The notes under the pieces: generated by a model | What the model saw: the letters and a program-made list of their open reading frames with translations, nothing else | Databases searched by the model: none | What the model was told of the DNA's origin: nothing | DNA from: an uncultured Lentisphaerota bacterium | GTDB taxonomy: Bacteria; Verrucomicrobiota; Lentisphaeria; Victivallales; UBA1829 | Assembly: GCA_900320095.1 (NCBI GenBank) | Contig: ONQZ01000042.1 | Span: 1 to 36,113 of the forward strand | DNA length: 36,113 bases | Direction: 5' to 3' | Shown here: positions 32,634-36,113 of the stretch, one piece after another | Position numbering within the stretch: the stretch's first letter is position 1 | Layout: each line of letters begins with the position of its first letter | Made by a program: the position numbers and the translations under genes

Positions 32634-35600
32634 ATGGCAGTCGTCATCTCCAGCGGAACCAGCACCGTTTCAAAAGGCGCAACACTGTATCAGCCCGACA
32701 TCCTGAGCAGCGGCGTCGTAATCGTATTAAACAGCGGTACCGTCAGCAGCGCAGTCATTCATAACGGTGGCAAGGAGTATGTTTCGTCCGGCGGTGTAGA
32801 CTATAACGCACGCATCTCGTCCGGTGGCGGAATGATTGTCCAAAGCAGCGGCACCATATACAATGCCTATGTCGCCGGCCAGGCAGGCATCACAGTATAT
32901 GGCGGACGCGTGTTCAGTGCCGTCGTGGGGACAAAAGGCACACTGGAGGCTTCGGGCTATTCCGGCGGACCGATGGGGTACGTGAGCGGCGGAAGCATCA
33001 CCGGCGGCGGCAACATGGTACTGGGGTACAACGCCGTGGGAAGCGCGATCGCGCTGAATTCCGGCTACATATTCGTTTCTTCGGGCGGACTCCTCCAAGG
33101 GGCGCAGATCGGGGGCGTGGGCGGTGCAGACACCGTCGCCGAGACCGTTATCAAAGCAGGCGGCAGCGGGCAAGGCAACAACATCGGTTTCAACGGCTTT
33201 TTTATCGTGAGCTCCGCAGCAACCGCCAAGACTACCACCGTTACCTCCGGCGGTTCCGTTGTCGCATCCTCTGGAGCCATTCTCACATGGGCCTACGGGT
33301 CCGGCGGCTTGATTGACGTCAAGCCCGGCGCATCCGCGGTCTCCGCATCGGCAACCAGCGGACTGTTCCGTGTTTCCGGCATAGCACTCGACACCCTCAT
33401 CGAAAGCACCGGCAGCATGACGGTCATGTCGGGCGGCGTCGCCCGCGGATCCAACCGGATGAAAGACGGGCGGCTTTATATCAATTCCGGCGGGTTCGCT
33501 TCCGCGTTCACGGTAAGCGGCGGCTCGGTCATCATCCAGGGCATCGCGGCTGGCAACACCTACAACGCGGGCTACATTCTGGTCTCGGGCGGACGGACCA
33601 CCGACGACAATCTTCTTGGCGGCATCATGGATATCAAGGGGGCGTCCGGCGGCTCCTCCGCGGTTCGCGGATTTGCGTCAAATCTGACCATCAGCAACGC
33701 GTCCGCCGTTCTTTCCAGCGGCGCCGGGATTGACCGAGCGGAGGTCAACAGCGGCGGAACCCTCTATCTTTACGACACCGCCAGACTGGTCAATGTCGGA
33801 ATCGGCGGCGTAGTACGTGTTGAAAACGGTGGTCTCCATAACAGCGGCACTGTCTCCGGAACGGGAATGGTCAAGGCAGGCGGCACGGCGAGCGGTGTTG
33901 ACATCGGAACCGGAGGCGTTATGACCGTCGAATCCGGCGGCATTCACGCATTCGGCAAAGTGTATGGTTCCGAATCGGTATCCTTCGGGGGCAAAGTATC
34001 CGGCATTGAGGTCCAGTCCGGCGGCAGTCTTTCCCTGAACGGCAGCGCGGACAATTGCGTCGTCTCCTACGGCGGGTTCGTTTACGTCAGAAGCGGAGGG
34101 TTTTTCAACTCCGGCAAGGCGTCGTCCAATACGCATCTCACTCTCAGCGCAGGCGGCACGGCTATCCTGATCGAGGCGGACGGCGCAAGCACGAACATCT
34201 ATGGAGGCTCAATGTTTGTCTCTACAGGCAAACTCAACAGTGCGAACATTTCGGGCGGAGCGCTGGAACTTCTTTCGGGGGCATGTTATTCCTCCGCGCG
34301 GATCGACACCGGATACGTGTGTGTATCCAGCAACTGCATAGCCTCGCGCACCAAGATTATGAATGACCCCATCGACGATCCGGACCCGGTGCATTTCATC
34401 AGCGGCTATGCCGAAATGCTTGTCTTAAAAGGAGGAAAAGCCATCAACGGAACCGTCGACGGTTCCCGAAGCTACCTTCAGGTGAATTCGGGCGGAACCG
34501 CGACCGACATGCTTATCACGCATAGTGCATCCGTCCTGGTCGGAGGCGTCATCGATGCATTCCGCGTTCAGTCCGACGGCGCCATCGAAGTGGTTTCCTC
34601 CGGTGCGGTCGCCAGCCGCACCATCATCCGCAACATGGGAACCATGGCGGTATACAAAGGCGGGTCCGCATACGATACCACGGTCAGCTCCGGCGGTCTG
34701 ATGAGACTCAACAGCCAGGGCAGCGCCACGCTGGTCACGATCAGCAGCGGCGGATCCGTCAAGGTTTTATCCAATTGCCGGATCAACAGTTGCACGGTGG
34801 AAGCGGGCGGCGGACTTGAAATTTCCAGCGGCGGACTGTACAGCAACGTCGGCGTCCTGAGCGGCGGCAGGATCGCCGGTGAATTCAACTGCTCAAGTGT
34901 TGCATTCTCTTCCGGCGCGATCGTGGACTTCAATATTTCCGAGTTGCACGACCCGAACACCACGGCGCTCGTCAGGAATCTTTCCGATGCAATGTCCAAG
35001 GTGTCATTCACGCTCACGGCTAGCGTCGCACAGGGCAGACGCAACTATCTGCTCGCGGACGGCGCGACAGGATTCAACAAGACGATTTCCGTGGTAAACA
35101 GCGGCGGCGAGGCTCTCGGCACGCTCACGGTCGGCCAGACCGTAAACATCGGAAACTCCGGCTACACGCTGAAGCTGACGAACGATGTCCTGTCCGTCAC
35201 GGTCGGACTGCCCGGGCCTGATCCGGGACCTGAACCGCAACCTGCGTTCACAGCGAAGAGCGACATCGACGGCAACGGCGTTTCAGACGTGATGTTTATC
35301 TGGACCGGCGAGCACGGCGAGGGCAACTACCAGCACGGCTACTGGATGAACGATACGTCCGAATGGCAGTCCGCCAACACCAGCCACCCGGCCGAATGGG
35401 AAAACCTCGGCTGCTACGACATGAACGACAACGGCAAGGCGGATTCCGTCCTCGTCGGCAATGTCGAGGTTGGCGGCGTGAAGGGAGCCTACATCGGCTA
35501 CTACCTCGACTCCGTCGACAACGATGCCAACTGGCAGAACATCGGCTACCTGAACAACGCCGACAACATCGCCTGGCAGAACAAGGTCGGCAACATCACT

Positions 35601-36113
35601 GGAAATGCCGGTAAAAACTCCATCGTGTGGTACGCGCCTGAGCTTTACGCGCTCGGCGTGTGGAAGGACGGCAAGGAAGACTGGGCGACGCTCAGCAGCA
35701 GTTTCGGCGGCGACGACTGGACCTTGGTCGGTTGCGGCGACTTCGACGGCGACGGCGCGGATTCCGTGCTCATGTCCGGAAACAACGGCCAGTATTTCTA
35801 TGCGGTCGGCATCGACGGTACGGCGACAGCCCTCGGCTCGACAAACTGGTCAGGCTGGGATGTCCGCGCCATCGGCGATTTCTCCGGCGACACGAAGGAC
35901 GATCTCGTGCTGTTCCATAATGGGACCGGCGCGATGGTCCTGTGCGCGAACGGCAATCTCGACAGCTATACGAGCATCGGCCAACTCGATGCGAGCGACT
36001 GGTTCGTGGTCGGAGCGGGCGATTACAACGGCGACCAGAAGGACGACCTGCTCGTGCGACAGTATTCGACCGGCATGCTGGGGTATTACAGCGCGGGCGA
36101 CACCGCGCAGTGG
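32634..36113 (+). CDS. giant strand-loop-strand repeat protein with FG-GAP/VCBS-like repeats (partial, runs off right edge)
   Basis: The ATG at 32634 has AAAGGA 7 nt upstream; the frame is open for 1160 codons to the window end without a stop. Residues 1 to about 800 are short degenerate repeats of about 20 residues with x-S-G-G-x and hydrophobic-T-V-x pairs (VNSGGTLYLYD, VESGGIHAFG, VSSGGLMRLNS), the autotransporter strand-loop-strand repeat that builds a beta-helix and is the heptosylation target in AIDA-I/TibA-type adhesins. A Pro-rich linker (PGPDPGPEPQP, near 862) leads to FG-GAP/VCBS-like repeats with Ca-binding-type loops (DIDGNGVSD, DMNDNGKAD, DFDGDGADS, DFSGDTKDD, DYNGDQKDD). There is no N-terminal signal peptide (it begins MAVVISSGTSTVSKG). 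The secretion domain, if any, is outside the window. Confidence 0.9.
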   Translation, partial: MAVVISSGTSTVSKGATLYQPDILSSGVVIVLNSGTVSSAVIHNGGKEYVSSGGVDYNARISSGGGMIVQSSGTIYNAYVAGQAGITVYGGRVFSAVVGTKGTLEASGYSGGPMGYVSGGSITGGGNMVLGYNAVGSAIALNSGYIFVSSGGLLQGAQIGGVGGADTVAETVIKAGGSGQGNNIGFNGFFIVSSAATAKTTTVTSGGSVVASSGAILTWAYGSGGLIDVKPGASAVSASATSGLFRVSGIALDTLIESTGSMTVMSGGVARGSNRMKDGRLYINSGGFASAFTVSGGSVIIQGIAAGNTYNAGYILVSGGRTTDDNLLGGIMDIKGASGGSSAVRGFASNLTISNASAVLSSGAGIDRAEVNSGGTLYLYDTARLVNVGIGGVVRVENGGLHNSGTVSGTGMVKAGGTASGVDIGTGGVMTVESGGIHAFGKVYGSESVSFGGKVSGIEVQSGGSLSLNGSADNCVVSYGGFVYVRSGGFFNSGKASSNTHLTLSAGGTAILIEADGASTNIYGGSMFVSTGKLNSANISGGALELLSGACYSSARIDTGYVCVSSNCIASRTKIMNDPIDDPDPVHFISGYAEMLVLKGGKAINGTVDGSRSYLQVNSGGTATDMLITHSASVLVGGVIDAFRVQSDGAIEVVSSGAVASRTIIRNMGTMAVYKGGSAYDTTVSSGGLMRLNSQGSATLVTISSGGSVKVLSNCRINSCTVEAGGGLEISSGGLYSNVGVLSGGRIAGEFNCSSVAFSSGAIVDFNISELHDPNTTALVRNLSDAMSKVSFTLTASVAQGRRNYLLADGATGFNKTISVVNSGGEALGTLTVGQTVNIGNSGYTLKLTNDVLSVTVGLPGPDPGPEPQPAFTAKSDIDGNGVSDVMFIWTGEHGEGNYQHGYWMNDTSEWQSANTSHPAEWENLGCYDMNDNGKADSVLVGNVEVGGVKGAYIGYYLDSVDNDANWQNIGYLNNADNIAWQNKVGNITGNAGKNSIVWYAPELYALGVWKDGKEDWATLSSSFGGDDWTLVGCGDFDGDGADSVLMSGNNGQYFYAVGIDGTATALGSTNWSGWDVRAIGDFSGDTKDDLVLFHNGTGAMVLCANGNLDSYTSIGQLDASDWFVVGAGDYNGDQKDDLLVRQYSTGMLGYYSAGDTAQW

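Noticed and set aside
32634..35200. CRISPR or satellite-type DNA repeats in the right-hand region
   Set aside because: The repetition is at protein level (degenerate S-G-G units of about 20 residues); nucleotide units are not identical or evenly spaced.

Overview
The window looks like a chromosome segment of a GC-rich, diderm (Gram-negative) bacterium. The best guess from gene content is Lentisphaerae (Victivallis-like) or a close PVC relative: an ADP-heptose pathway gene (gmhB), an RND pump, secreted multidomain GH9 and GH2 glycosidases, and a giant protein made of autotransporter-type strand-loop-strand repeats. This assignment is an inference; there is no rRNA or phylogenetic marker analysis behind it. 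Most genes are GC-rich with clear Shine-Dalgarno sites, and many are preceded by sigma70-like promoters (TTGACA/TTGTAT with 16-17 bp spacers).

Layout, left to right. 1-594 (minus): 5' part of an AT-rich DUF4268 PD-(D/E)XK nuclease-like gene cut by the window edge. 668-2330 (minus): Lrp/AsnC regulator overlapping a PLP aminotransferase. 2454-7529 (minus): RND efflux operon (adaptor, inner-membrane pump) ending in gmhB. 7751-9193 (plus): a TibC/Aah-type autotransporter O-heptosyltransferase, then a small PQ-loop-like membrane protein. 9728-17106 (plus): two paralogous secreted GH9-type proteins, each with a LamG domain inserted in the catalytic domain. 17216-20914 (minus): metK, PfkB kinase and ahcY, a complete SAM-recycling operon. 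21224-26128 (minus): an FbpABC-like ABC importer headed by a secreted protein of unknown function. 26358-28847 (plus): a CorC/HlyC-type CBS membrane protein and a repeat-rich tail-anchored protein. 29038-29296: a candidate structured non-coding RNA with its own promoter and terminator. 29565-32246 (plus): a secreted GH2 beta-galactosidase-like enzyme. 32634-end (plus): a giant strand-loop-strand/FG-GAP protein running off the right edge.

How it may work together. The most interesting link is a possible protein O-heptosylation system: GmhB would help make ADP-heptose, the TibC-like enzyme would transfer heptose, and the strand-loop-strand protein at the right end has the repeat type that this transferase family modifies. 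The three are spread over 30 kb rather than in one operon. The two GH9 paralogs show complementary damage: the first has a signal peptide but lacks the second Asp of the DAGD motif, while the second has the motif but its signal peptide is out of frame. The RNA at 29.1-29.3 kb matches no family I recognise and is the best candidate for something undescribed.
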